Assembly (NCBI RefSeq): GCF_008933955.1
Contig: NZ_WBXO01000002.1
Span: 62,001 to 126,000 of the forward strand
Reading direction: 5' to 3'
DNA length: 64,000 nt
Source: Heliorestis acidaminivorans
Lineage (GTDB): Bacteria > Bacillota > Desulfitobacteriia > Heliobacteriales > Heliobacteriaceae
Made by a program: the position numbers and the translations under genes. The stretch's first letter is position 1; each line of letters opens with the position of its first letter. The notes under the pieces are model-generated. The model was not told the origin of the DNA and made no database searches. It saw only the letters and a list, made by a program, of their open reading frames with translations. Shown one piece after another: positions 26,301 to 34,884 of the stretch.

Positions 26301-27774
26301 CCCTTACGATGGCGTCTTACTTTTGAAAAAGTACAAAGAAGAATTAGAAGCCCTTGAACCTCTAGTAGAGCGGGCCAATCAGCAAAAAGAAACAGCTGGC
26401 CATACTTTAGCAAGCGCAAAAGGTCAAGTCCTGCAAGCCCTTAAGGATTATGAGCAGGAATACAGCAAAGAGGTCCATCTTTTTACAGCGCCTTTAGATG
26501 AAGTTGCACAAAGTCTGACTAGAGAAGCAAAAGCTTTGCGCAAAGAAAAAGCTCACTTAGATGAATCAACATCACAAAACCATCAAGCTTGTGAGACCAT
26601 AGAAAAGCTAATCCTCGAGTTAGAAACGCGCAACGGCAAGTTCGATTTTTTAATAGACACAGTTCCTGACAAAGCTCTGACAGCTGAGGACCAAAGAGAT
26701 TTTCCCTATCAGCCTGATAAATTAATTAAGCAAGTCTTAAGGCAATTAGAAAAAGAGCATCAACAGCTACAGCTACAAAAAGAGAAAGTAAAGCAAATTC
26801 GCAACGAATTTGAGCTCTTTTGCAACAGAGAAATAAAAAAATCAGAGAAGATGCGACAAAACGCTTTGCGAATCATAGAGGAAAAGCAAAGCTATAGCGA
26901 TATGATGGAATGGGCAGGGCAGATGAAAAAGCAGATAGCTTTGGCCATCAAAGTTGCCGAGAATCAGCTCAAAGAATTCAATGAAGATGTAAAGCATTTT
27001 GTCAACCAATTACACATTTACCTCGTCACACTATGTGATGAAATCGCGGAAATAGGCAAATACACATCGGTCAAAGTAGAGGACACTTATAAAGCCATCT
27101 ACACCATTCAACCGCCTACCTGGGAAGAAACAGAAGGCAAAAGAAAACTCTATCAACAATTAGACATGATGACAGAGCGCCTAGCGACAGAAGAATTTAT
27201 CAACGAAGAAGGCCTAGAAGATACAGGCAAAGTGCGCCGAGCCATAGAAAAGTGGCTTAACCCGTCCCACTTGTTTAGACAAATCACTTCAAAAACCTTC
27301 CAAGTAAAAGTTCGCAAAGTCTCCAATGACAAAAAGATTAACCCCTACCCAGTTGACTGGTCTACCTCTAACTCCTGGTCAGGTGGAGAACGATGGAGCA
27401 AAAACATGGCCCTTTTCTTTGGCATCCAAAGTTACCTAGCCGATAAGAAAGGCCAGAAAAGAAAAGATCGCGTCGTTCTTCTCGACAACCCTTTCGGACA
27501 AGCCTCCAGCGACCATGTCTTAGAGCCTGTTTTCTATATCTCTGAAAAACTAGGCTATCAGATCATCGCACTAACAGCGCTAGCAGAAGGAAAATTCCTG
27601 CGAGACTACTTCCCCATCATCTACAGCTGTCGACTGCGCCCAAGCCTGAATGAACAGACAGCAATTATGACAACAGAAAAATCAATCCGCCATGCCTACT
27701 TCCAAGACCACGCCCCAGACTCTTTGCAGAGATTAGGTACTAAAGCTGAAGAGCAGATTGAGTTGTTGCTGTGA
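23368..27774 (+). CDS. jetC: Wadjet SMC/MukB-like ATPase JetC
   Basis: About 1468 residues from ATG 23368; the frame is open from 23326, but AGGAAGGAG directly precedes 23368 and the protein then starts MPSIAKIRFANVIYENG as expected. Head motifs: Walker A IVLENGGGKTVFIQT (Lys43), signature NSWSGGERWSKNMAL at about 1335-1349, and Walker B VVLLDNPFGQASS at about 1367-1379. Between them lie long Glu/Lys/Gln-rich coiled coils with a hinge-like middle around residues 600-790 (FPFWPHVIIA and VGTALLPPFW). JetC extrudes DNA loops and allows JetD to cut small circular DNA; the system protects against plasmids. Strong hairpin 28 bases behind the stop. Confidence 0.9.
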   Translation: MPSIAKIRFANVIYENGQKRYNDEIFHFDGHTGAIVLENGGGKTVFIQTALQALLPHADLGNRKIRNTLALTNSAHIAIEWILNDRPRQYGLTAVTLFMSNNRLSSHKFTYRYGPNDNHALDLLPFTIKTSTGRRPATAAEMKDYYQERSNQVMNAHYFDSITEYQQHLEEEFKLSNYEWESMALINSGEGDVEAFFKQCSTTNDLVNKLLIPTVQRTLQGSDETVDFAQLFEEKRMHFKKHKQFSEQIAESQKVEQAIIDMMSYFAALDEATKKTDKLKIQAKSFYHSAQAHLQSLEKDRESLKGQFLAWQEAFNLHKEHEASLKVAKLQAKEEEAQKEYDKKKALYNQAKDDFDHLKKEVSHLEYLRDKSALETKEAQLAREAEKLSNLETKKEAEEIKVQLSQVEGQLRTYYEEKIQAFNKTIELLAQELHQYKAEEREAKKQKELWQKKIHNEELRGARLEEQIKAQEKVMDTIARRILENPAKQKVSTELPHWRQKTIEIQEELIEVQKAKQIRLDEKPKKHQHLSSLRNEQIKVQQDLTEKNIWLNHAQREEKELIHLLSSFPGLRTVQSLYLDQAKAEAILENERQQRRKALEKAQQEERLALRLYDMYQESHTFAAEPALVQLVDRLDGTAELGTTFLRRLMEQKQEQAEDLLKRFPFWPHVIIAQRQNLENIKGRLQKQRDLFSAPLLIFTPEEARQIAEMTTQELVGTALLPPFWSSAITEQGFTAWQAKLSEEAQQVQQKREEKETSFYELNKVIEKMHLFLERYPASTYNSYRQEALHLQERTKELQQEIEKLEKSLEEIEKDLKNLDIQEKNLQFQQNHLTNKIELALQWQESEKTLLALQQQFQSSQAELRELILQEAEIDKSLFKLKLHIEKVEKERQAYQEQRSKIEGEELYQIVKKQPLLRAREEEQILRSQRHHLLEELYKVDYAKTSIEKRIAELTNEIKDYKNRLLAYKVTMPREARFPYDGVLLLKKYKEELEALEPLVERANQQKETAGHTLASAKGQVLQALKDYEQEYSKEVHLFTAPLDEVAQSLTREAKALRKEKAHLDESTSQNHQACETIEKLILELETRNGKFDFLIDTVPDKALTAEDQRDFPYQPDKLIKQVLRQLEKEHQQLQLQKEKVKQIRNEFELFCNREIKKSEKMRQNALRIIEEKQSYSDMMEWAGQMKKQIALAIKVAENQLKEFNEDVKHFVNQLHIYLVTLCDEIAEIGKYTSVKVEDTYKAIYTIQPPTWEETEGKRKLYQQLDMMTERLATEEFINEEGLEDTGKVRRAIEKWLNPSHLFRQITSKTFQVKVRKVSNDKKINPYPVDWSTSNSWSGGERWSKNMALFFGIQSYLADKKGQKRKDRVVLLDNPFGQASSDHVLEPVFYISEKLGYQIIALTALAEGKFLRDYFPIIYSCRLRPSLNEQTAIMTTEKSIRHAYFQDHAPDSLQRLGTKAEEQIELLL

Positions 27775-27794
27775 AAAAAGGGGGTTTACGATTC
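27774..27794. repeat. 21-bp dispersed repeat, copy 1
   Basis: An A run followed by GGGGGTTTACGATTC, beginning at the last base of the jetC stop. An identical 21-bp copy lies at 32240-32260, on the other side of the SLH/FecR gene. Confidence 0.8.
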
Positions 27795-27801
27795 GAGATC
27801 A

Positions 27802-27850
27802 GAGGGACGGTTCTTCTGTGTCGTTTTGCGACACGAAAGAACCGTCCCTC
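27802..27850. repeat. Long inverted repeat behind the Wadjet operon
   Basis: GAGGGACGGTTCTT with TGTGTCG pairs with CGACACGAAAGAACCGTCCCTC around a TTTTG loop. The arms are copies of the repeat in the 5' end of jetD. There is no real T tract, so termination is possible but it looks foremost like a REP-type element. Confidence 0.8.
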
Positions 27851-27882
27851 CGTGTTTGATTCCTCTGATTCCTTTGTGGCTA

Positions 27883-30800
27883 CTAAGGCGAAGTCACATT
27901 AATATCACCTTTATCAAAAGCTATAACAGTCCAGTAATCAGTAACAATATCTTCTAAGATATTTACATATACTTGGAATGAACCTTCATCGCCCCAGTCC
28001 TTTACAGGTATATCTGTAACATCAAAAGTGTGAAATCCACTCTTTTCACTTGTTTTAAAGGAGCCAAACATTCTATAAGTGTTTAGATTAGTCGTATTAA
28101 AACCTACATTGAGCGAGGCTCTCTCCATTCCTTCAAAAGAATATGCTATTTCTACTTGGAAACTAGTGTTCTCCCCGGCAGTAGCAACATCAGGCGTTAC
28201 ACTAATAATATTGATGCTTCCTCTTGCTGTATTACTATCACCGATTCCGCCACTACCACTGTCATTAGTTTCTTCACCACCACTGTCACCAGTTTCTTCA
28301 CTACCACTGTCGCCAGTACCTATCACAATTCGAATGGGCTCAATAGTGATATAGGTATTGCTAAATCTCAGATTATTTAATTCATCGAATGAAGAGGCAT
28401 ATCTATTATTTCCTATGAATAGAGCCTCTAGATTATAAGGTCTGTTCCGATCTAACTGGTGCGTATTTATTAATTCTTCAGTAATAACAAGCTTAGCCTC
28501 ACCAGAAGAAGTCGTAGTAGCCTTACCTATTTCTACCCAAGATTGATCTGGCTGTTCCAACATAAAGATTACTTCTTGACCAGTTAGTGGTGCGTAATCA
28601 TAACGTGATGATTCATGATAATATAACCATGCCGATATGCTATTAGAGCCAAGGATGTAATTATTTATATAAAGATCTACAGTCCCATTATTAACATGGA
28701 AGTTATTTCTAACATACATATCGTTATTTAATCCAACCTCAATTGTAGGTTCCATGAAATTATTACCAGGTCTTACAGGTTCCAAATTAACGTAATATCG
28801 GCCAGGTTGTTCTGGAATAGGAATGGAAAAGTTACCTTCTAGATCGCTATATATAGTAAACCGTTCATAAGGTTCAGAAGTATTATCATCTCTAATAGCA
28901 TATCTAATTTCCCCATTCACTACGGGACTTTCACCTTGTGCATCTTTTACTTGCCAAGTAAAGTAAAGAGCCAAAGGCGCTCCAGCTTCACTCGCATGCA
29001 CAATCTCGCTGTCAGTTTGCTTAATATAATTGTAACCAACGTAAAGAGGTCGATATGTCACAGCTTCTGTTACATCGACACCTTCATAGCTGTTGTCACC
29101 GCTGTAGATATAATGAACATAGAATATGTTTGAACTAAGGTTTGCTACACTAGCCAAATCTAATTCATAGGAGAAGCGGCCTTCATTACTAGTAGTTAAA
29201 GTTTCGGAAAATCTTTCTGATGAGTTTTGCTCTCCTTGCTTGGGCCACCTATCAACTGTAATCGAAACGTCACTATTGCGAATGGCCTGCCATGAAGATC
29301 CGTTGTAATACTCTAATATACCTGAAAGTTGAAATTTATCAGAAGGATTAGATGTAATGCTTCCATATAGGAATTCTTCATTTTCTATACGGAAACGACT
29401 GTTGCCGACAATAGAGAGGTATTCTCTTTCCTCTACAAATTCTCCAACATAGCTTCTTGGAGTAAAAACTAACTCGTATTCGCCAATGGGAAGCGAAGGA
29501 AGCTCCCATTGTGCTTTACCATCCTGATCGGTAGTTAAAGTAGCACTAACAGCTTTGTTCACATTGCCCACTACTTCAAATACAGGATTTTCCGTGTAAC
29601 GGTGATAAAGACCTACATAGACATCCTGATAAGGTGCATAGCCACTAACGGCCTCACGCTCATAATTATAATCTTGATAAGTAGTTTCAACTGTTGCTAT
29701 TACCTTTTCTGTGTACACAGCTTCAGACACAGAAAGATTTGCATTTATATCAACTTTGTAATAGGGACGATAATTATGAGGCCACTGAAAGTCTACACTT
29801 CTACTAGCTTCACTGAAATAGTAATTTCCGTCACCTTCAAAAGTGGCCTGTACACGGTAACTTTCCGATAGGTCTAGTTGTGGACGTATAGTCCAACTCA
29901 CACGACCTAAAGAATCGGTCCTCAAAGTAGTCTCATCTAGGACAGTACTGTTGTAACCTTGTACAAATTCAAGGTGCAAGCTTTTGTTGGCTAAAGGTCG
30001 GTTCGTCGAGTCATATAAGGTAGCCTTTACTGTAAAAGGCTCATTAAAACGATAGCTATTATCTGGTCCGGGGTTGACAGGATTAACACCATTATCTACA
30101 GGATTAGTTGGGTTATTTGTGTTAGGTGGGTTAGAACGACCACCTCCACTTCTAGGTGTAGTTGGTGTTATCTGTAAATCATTATCTTTTTGCTCCTGTG
30201 CCAAAACAGCTACATTTTCAGCATAAGAATCAATAATTTTTTGTACTATTTCTCGATAAGCATCTTGAAAAACTTCTTGCTTAATATCTTGCTCCGGCTC
30301 AATAGCTCTTGTATCAGGCATATTGTCTATGATTGCTTCTAAGCGAGTATCTAACCAGCTACGCACACCATCCCAAGCTAATAATGTTTCATCAGAAAAA
30401 GGAGCTGGTGCAAGGGGAGACTGGGCTTCTTGTTTATTAACTTCCTGTTCAGAATAAATAACGTCAACTCCACGGTTCGATGAAAGCAAGACTTCCCCAT
30501 ATAGAACGCTAACTGTTCCAGAATCTACTGAATCAATAGCTGTTTGCCACCAAGTTCCTTGAACAGCGGCTACACTCCAAGGCGTATCTACTTGAACTCG
30601 CGTCCTCTTCTGCTTAAGCTTTTGCCACCAAGATGCTTTGTTGTTTTCATCTCCAGAACGCAATCTATCTTGAGCTGAAGTTACTTCATCAAGCACTTGC
30701 GAACCTATGTTTTCTGCAATTAACGTAAGCTCAATTTCTTGACCTGCAAAATCACCAACTAATTCCACTGAGCTTTTAGCCACAGCATCTGCAGAAACTG

Positions 30801-31932
30801 TTTGAGAGAGAACAGCGTGAAAAGGTTTTTCTTGAGCCATTTTTTCTTGAGTCAACTTAGCTAAATCACTAGAACCTAGGCTAGGATAAAGTTGCTCAAG
30901 GAAGTAATAAGAAGCAATAACACCGAATACAGAGCCCTGTGGAACTTCAATATGTAACCATTCTACAGCCGTCCCAGGCTCTCCATTTTGCTTAATATAA
31001 GAACGCCCTTTGCCTTCTTTAAGGACAAGTACACTACCAGGCAATAATAATAGGCCAGATCCATCATCAAAATTGATCTCACCACGGCCATCCATATGTA
31101 TAGTATCGCCAAAGCGCAAGGTTGCTTTTCCAGATGTCTCTTGGCTTACCCCATTTGCTCTAACAATTTTTGCTGTCCCCTCTGTCACTTCCAGAGTAAG
31201 TGCAAGTGGAGCAGTAGATACGGTTGGTCCTTTTGTCATTACCATAGATAAAGCGCGACTCAACTCTATGCGACTAAAAGGCTTTTCGGGCTCTAAGCCT
31301 TCATCTTTATGGGGCTTACGCAAAAGTCCTGCTTCTAAAGCAATGGCTAGATCCTTTTTAGCCCAATGTTCTGGGGAGATATCATTATATAGTAGACTAG
31401 GAAGATCTTCATCTTCTATATAGCTTTCTTCTTCCAATCTAAGGATCAGAGCCAGCGCCTGCGCACGAGTTAGCGGATCGTCAGGACGAAAAGTACCGTC
31501 TTCAAACCCTTGGAGTAAACCATGCTCATAAGCCGTTGCAATAGCTGAATAAGCCCAATGGTCAGCGTAAAGATCAGAAAAAGGAAGGCTTGCAGAAGAT
31601 ATGAGAGGTAAACCTGCTGATCTTGCAATAATATGGGCGGCTTGAGCTCTTGTAAAACCTTCCTCAGGTCGAAAAGTCCCATCTGGGAAACCATTTAACA
31701 GGCCACGATGGTAAAGATAGTTAACAAAAAGACTATAACGCTCATCTTCTGTCAGATCACTAAAGAGAGATGTGCTATTCTTTACATCATTAGAAGCTGG
31801 TAATAATAATTCATTGTTTTCTTCTGCCGCAACTGCTCCAATAGGTACAAACAAAGTAAAAATCAATACAAAAACAAGAAAAAAAGAAATGCTCTTCCTA
31901 GCCCTATTTCGTTTCATCGAACAATAAGACAT
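27883..31932 (-). CDS. S-layer-type surface protein: SLH x3, FecR-like domain, Ig-like repeats
   Basis: A 1349-residue exported protein. A signal peptide (about 10-36, ending AVAA) is followed by three SLH domains (about 55-215; LLNGFPDGTFRPEEGFTRAQ, LLQGFEDGTFRPDDPLTRAQ and a weaker third), which bind wall polysaccharide. Residues about 255-345 resemble a FecR-type domain (GDTIHMDGRGEINFDDGS). A Pro/Asn/Gly linker near 600-630 leads to several Ig-like or CNA-B-like beta domains (FTVKATLYDSTNRPLANKSL; later a Ser/Gly/Glu/Asp repeat linker near 1190-1215). GAAAGGAAGAG lies about 12 bases before the ATG. It probably forms part of the S-layer or an adhesin. A FecR-like module in an SLH protein is unusual and its ligand is unknown. 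Confidence 0.85.
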   Translation of the reverse strand: MSYCSMKRNRARKSISFFLVFVLIFTLFVPIGAVAAEENNELLLPASNDVKNSTSLFSDLTEDERYSLFVNYLYHRGLLNGFPDGTFRPEEGFTRAQAAHIIARSAGLPLISSASLPFSDLYADHWAYSAIATAYEHGLLQGFEDGTFRPDDPLTRAQALALILRLEEESYIEDEDLPSLLYNDISPEHWAKKDLAIALEAGLLRKPHKDEGLEPEKPFSRIELSRALSMVMTKGPTVSTAPLALTLEVTEGTAKIVRANGVSQETSGKATLRFGDTIHMDGRGEINFDDGSGLLLLPGSVLVLKEGKGRSYIKQNGEPGTAVEWLHIEVPQGSVFGVIASYYFLEQLYPSLGSSDLAKLTQEKMAQEKPFHAVLSQTVSADAVAKSSVELVGDFAGQEIELTLIAENIGSQVLDEVTSAQDRLRSGDENNKASWWQKLKQKRTRVQVDTPWSVAAVQGTWWQTAIDSVDSGTVSVLYGEVLLSSNRGVDVIYSEQEVNKQEAQSPLAPAPFSDETLLAWDGVRSWLDTRLEAIIDNMPDTRAIEPEQDIKQEVFQDAYREIVQKIIDSYAENVAVLAQEQKDNDLQITPTTPRSGGGRSNPPNTNNPTNPVDNGVNPVNPGPDNSYRFNEPFTVKATLYDSTNRPLANKSLHLEFVQGYNSTVLDETTLRTDSLGRVSWTIRPQLDLSESYRVQATFEGDGNYYFSEASRSVDFQWPHNYRPYYKVDINANLSVSEAVYTEKVIATVETTYQDYNYEREAVSGYAPYQDVYVGLYHRYTENPVFEVVGNVNKAVSATLTTDQDGKAQWELPSLPIGEYELVFTPRSYVGEFVEEREYLSIVGNSRFRIENEEFLYGSITSNPSDKFQLSGILEYYNGSSWQAIRNSDVSITVDRWPKQGEQNSSERFSETLTTSNEGRFSYELDLASVANLSSNIFYVHYIYSGDNSYEGVDVTEAVTYRPLYVGYNYIKQTDSEIVHASEAGAPLALYFTWQVKDAQGESPVVNGEIRYAIRDDNTSEPYERFTIYSDLEGNFSIPIPEQPGRYYVNLEPVRPGNNFMEPTIEVGLNNDMYVRNNFHVNNGTVDLYINNYILGSNSISAWLYYHESSRYDYAPLTGQEVIFMLEQPDQSWVEIGKATTTSSGEAKLVITEELINTHQLDRNRPYNLEALFIGNNRYASSFDELNNLRFSNTYITIEPIRIVIGTGDSGSEETGDSGGEETNDSGSGGIGDSNTARGSINIISVTPDVATAGENTSFQVEIAYSFEGMERASLNVGFNTTNLNTYRMFGSFKTSEKSGFHTFDVTDIPVKDWGDEGSFQVYVNILEDIVTDYWTVIAFDKGDINVTSP

Positions 31933-32333
31933 TCTCGTTAAACTCTTCCTTTCTATTATCTCGCCTACTTCAGGTGCACGAAGCCCGAGGTCATTAGTTT
32001 AATCGGGGATTAAATTTTTTAGTATCTCAACTGAGCACAATGTATATATCTACAAAAACGCACCCCTCCCTTAGTAAAATACAACACCATCATAGAGATC
32101 CATAGAGATCCAATATGTTACTCACTAATGGATTATACGACAAGCTAAAAGAATTTAATGTCAAAAGATGTCGAAAGTAGTTGTTTTTTCATTTTTTCGC
32201 TAAAGCTTATCCTTCTTTGGCATAATCATAAATAATCCAAAAAAAGGGGGTTTACGATTCTAGTAATACAAGAGATAATATAAGAAAAGACAAAGACAAT
32301 ATAATTAGAACTTCACTTTAAGGTGGTGTTTCT
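31933..32333. other. Intergenic spacer between SLH gene and Ser/Thr-rich protein gene
   Basis: A divergent promoter region of about 400 bases. It holds the second copy of the 21-bp repeat (32240-32260), a tandem AGAGATCCAT duplication near 32093-32111, and a TATAAT at 32300-32305 upstream of the plus-strand gene. No further gene is seen. Confidence 0.6.
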
Positions 32334-33065
32334 GTGTCATTGGTAACTTTACATAAAAATATTTCCTCAGAATCAACTTCTACAACGTCTACTACTTCTT
32401 CTGCTTCTTCTAATTCCTATACTACTTCCGCTACTATGCACTCATCTGCTACATCTACAGATGTAGGTACTAATAATTCACCAAGCTTCTCACAAGTACT
32501 AAACGAAAAAACGATAGAACAAGGAAAACAAGGCCACATGCACCAAGCTACAGCACCAGCAGATCCCTGGAAGCGCGAAAACTGGAGTGCCGATAACGCT
32601 TATCGCCAGAGCCTCCTTAACCCTCAACTTCTCCCCGATACAGGTCATGAGCGCTACAAATTAACAGCACCTTCAGACAAAGGTTCTCGTAGTACAGACG
32701 TTCATGCGAGTGAATTTAAAGCATTATCTTGCGGAAATATCATGCGTTATGACTACGGAGCTGGTGGAGAACTAGTTTGGCAAACTTTTATCCCTAACAA
32801 TGAATGGCAGAAGACTCAAAACGTAAATACTGATGCTACTATAGGCACTGTTTACACAAGACAAGATTCTGCCTATGGCTTTACTACACGTTATGATCGC
32901 ACTAGTCAAGGCAACGGCTCACCTGAAAACTTCCAGCCTGAAGCCAATCGTGTTGCACTTGATAAAATGATGGCTCAAGCCCAAGTTTATCAGGACGCTT
33001 TTGCCAAGATTCGTAACTACTATGCATCCAATCTCCAGCAAAGTCTTTTGAAAGATCTGCCTTAA
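32334..33065 (+). CDS. Unknown protein with Ser/Thr-rich N-terminus
   Basis: A 243-residue protein starting at GTG 32334 behind AAGGTGG, with TATAAT 29 bases upstream. Residues about 10-50 are nearly all Ser and Thr. The middle (60-110) is charged and polar, and the C-terminal half has aromatic/Gly phrases (GNIMRYDYGAGGELVWQTFIP, read in parts). No signal peptide or membrane segment is visible, so it is probably cytoplasmic. I do not recognise the family. The repeated DYGAGGELVWQ and YGFTTRYDR blocks suggest a folded beta-rich C-terminal domain. It stands alone. Confidence 0.65.
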   Translation: MSLVTLHKNISSESTSTTSTTSSASSNSYTTSATMHSSATSTDVGTNNSPSFSQVLNEKTIEQGKQGHMHQATAPADPWKRENWSADNAYRQSLLNPQLLPDTGHERYKLTAPSDKGSRSTDVHASEFKALSCGNIMRYDYGAGGELVWQTFIPNNEWQKTQNVNTDATIGTVYTRQDSAYGFTTRYDRTSQGNGSPENFQPEANRVALDKMMAQAQVYQDAFAKIRNYYASNLQQSLLKDLP

Positions 33066-33116
33066 TCTGTCATAATCAGCGTAACCTACTTTACCTCTCT
33101 ATATTAAGTTCATAAT

Positions 33117-33164
33117 TAAAAAAAGCGGAGGCATCAACAGGGTCAATCCCATGTTGATGCCTCC
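33117..33164 (-). terminator. Terminator of the 345-aa stalk protein gene
   Basis: GGAGGCATCAAC at 33127-33138 pairs with GTTGATGCCTCC at 33153-33164. The A run at 33117-33124 supplies the U tract on the minus strand. Confidence 0.88.
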
Positions 33165-33169
33165 CTTTA

Positions 33170-34207
33170 TCATTTTCCCTTTCGAAGATGGGCTTGCCCT
33201 GTTCCTCCATCCCAGCTTACTTCGTAGCCCAGCCTCTCTGCAACAGCTCGAAGAGGGACCATTAAACGGCCTGATTCACTTAATACTAAAGGAGCTTCCA
33301 TAGTATCTACAACAAGACCATTTTGTCGCAAACTACTATCACCTACAGTAAGTTGTATAAAAGTAAGACCAGAAAAAATAGTCAATGTCTCACTGTTGCC
33401 ATCCCAAAGAATATCTTCATCGGACAAGCCTATTCCTTCTAAGAGAAATCGCAAAGGTAGATAGAGATGTTCACCTTCTATATAAGGAACTACGTCCATT
33501 TCTCTTTGCTCATCCTCTACCCAGTAAGTCTCTTCACCTACCGTAAAATGAAGCACTTCAGGTCGACTATATGTAGGAAAGAGATATTCTTTCTCCGACT
33601 GTCTGTCTCCTAAGTAAGGAGAAAAGGCCCACTTATCAGGTAATTGTGCCGAAGCAATAACGACTTCTTCTACTGTATCATTGGCAAAACCAGTTGTCTC
33701 ATTAAGAGCAGTACCTTTTATCTTAACAACTACATCACCAGAAGGAACAGAACGACTAACTCGTAGATTTATATTGGAAATGAGAATTCTTGTAGGACTA
33801 CTCGATGAAGATACTATTGTTGCAGAAGCATAATGAAAACCAGTCCTATCGTAACGAGTAGTAACAGAGCCTGCAGAAATCAGAGCATCACCTTCAACAA
33901 TTTTGAAGCTCGGTATCTCCTCAAAAGATATACCTAAAGGTAAGTAAAGACGAAGTTCATTGTGACTTTCACGAGCCATTAACGATTCCGGTACTACTTC
34001 TGTAAGTGTGATATCACGAGCTTGCTGTTGATTGTGACCAATATAGACAACAGGTATATCTCCATAGGAAGAAGCAAAGTCACTAGTTACTACTTTTGCT
34101 TCTTCCGCCCAGATAGGTTGTATGAGAATAGGTTGTATGAACATAGAAGAAAAAAGAAAGAAACAAGAAATTGCTACTACAAAAGAACCTTTTCCATAAA
34201 AAAACAC
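33170..34207 (-). CDS. Secreted stalk-domain protein
   Basis: A 345-residue exported protein: signal peptide about 8-35 (ends IWAEE), a beta-rich region of unknown type (about 40-215), then a C-terminal stalk domain (about 225-345) with LYLPLRFLLEGIGL and GRLMVPLRAVAERLGYEVSW. Stalk-only anchoring suggests attachment to the wall or to partner surface proteins. It lies at the end of a run of minus-strand surface genes. A perfect hairpin (34233-34264) without T tract separates it from the lipoprotein gene upstream, so read-through is possible. Confidence 0.8.
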   Translation of the reverse strand: MFFYGKGSFVVAISCFFLFSSMFIQPILIQPIWAEEAKVVTSDFASSYGDIPVVYIGHNQQQARDITLTEVVPESLMARESHNELRLYLPLGISFEEIPSFKIVEGDALISAGSVTTRYDRTGFHYASATIVSSSSSPTRILISNINLRVSRSVPSGDVVVKIKGTALNETTGFANDTVEEVVIASAQLPDKWAFSPYLGDRQSEKEYLFPTYSRPEVLHFTVGEETYWVEDEQREMDVVPYIEGEHLYLPLRFLLEGIGLSDEDILWDGNSETLTIFSGLTFIQLTVGDSSLRQNGLVVDTMEAPLVLSESGRLMVPLRAVAERLGYEVSWDGGTGQAHLRKGK

Positions 34208-34232
34208 CTAAAACACCATCCTTATTAAAGAG

Positions 34233-34264
34233 ATGCCCGTGACAGGTCTATCCTGCACGGGCAT
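34233..34264. other. Perfect hairpin between stalk and lipoprotein genes
   Basis: ATGCCCGTG at 34233-34241 pairs with CACGGGCAT at 34256-34264. It has no T tract on either side; it may attenuate transcription or stabilise mRNA ends. Confidence 0.6.
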
Positions 34265-34295
34265 GGTCATTGATGCTACTAACTTTTTTTATGAT

Positions 34296-34769
34296 TTACT
34301 CAGGGTAAATACGCAATTGTGTCTTATCTTCTCCATAGAAAAGATAAAGCTCAAATTGATCTTTTGGTACATTCTCTACTGCAAGTATACGATTACGCTT
34401 AGGGCCAAGGTAACCAACGACAGCTCCCAGACCATCTTCAGTTAGACCGATAGAATCATCATCGGTAGTTAATTTGATGGAAGGATCATTACTGAGAACA
34501 ACAATTGCTACATCAGAAATAACATCATCGGTAGCATTAATAATTTCAAAAGGAGTACTTTTTGTTTCAGCATTGTAACCGCCTACAGTCACTTTAAAAG
34601 GTTCTACCGTATAAGATTCCTGCTTCGACAAGGTATTAATTTGTTCTGCAGGAATAGTAACGGTGGCAACTTCATTTTGGGAAGACTTACCACAGCCGGC
34701 TAGCAAAGAAACAGTAATGGTGGCGACAACAAGCATTCCAGCCATTTTGCCTGCTTTGCTTTTCATCAT
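34296..34769 (-). CDS. Small lipoprotein of unknown function
   Basis: About 157 residues from ATG 34769. The open frame reaches GTG 34793, but AGGAAAGGA lies within that stretch and fits a start at 34769 or 34766. The signal peptide ends in the lipobox LLAGC, so the protein is a membrane-anchored exolipid protein. The mature domain has a beta pattern (YTVEPFKVTVGGYNAETKST, ISDVAIVVLSNDPSI) suggesting an Ig-like or small beta-sandwich fold. No family recognised. Confidence 0.7.
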   Translation of the reverse strand: MMKSKAGKMAGMLVVATITVSLLAGCGKSSQNEVATVTIPAEQINTLSKQESYTVEPFKVTVGGYNAETKSTPFEIINATDDVISDVAIVVLSNDPSIKLTTDDDSIGLTEDGLGAVVGYLGPKRNRILAVENVPKDQFELYLFYGEDKTQLRIYPE

Positions 34770-34884
34770 CTCTAATGTCATTCCTTTCCTCACTACAAAA
34801 AAACTATAAAATAATGCTTTTTTCGTGCACAGCCTCTATTGTACTAAACCTTTTCGCACTGTGCAAAGGTTACATTTTCCTTTT

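Noticed and set aside
28079..28380. Plus-strand Ser/Pro/Thr-rich frames
   Set aside because: Shadow of the Gly/Glu/Ser/Asp repeat linker in the SLH/FecR gene.
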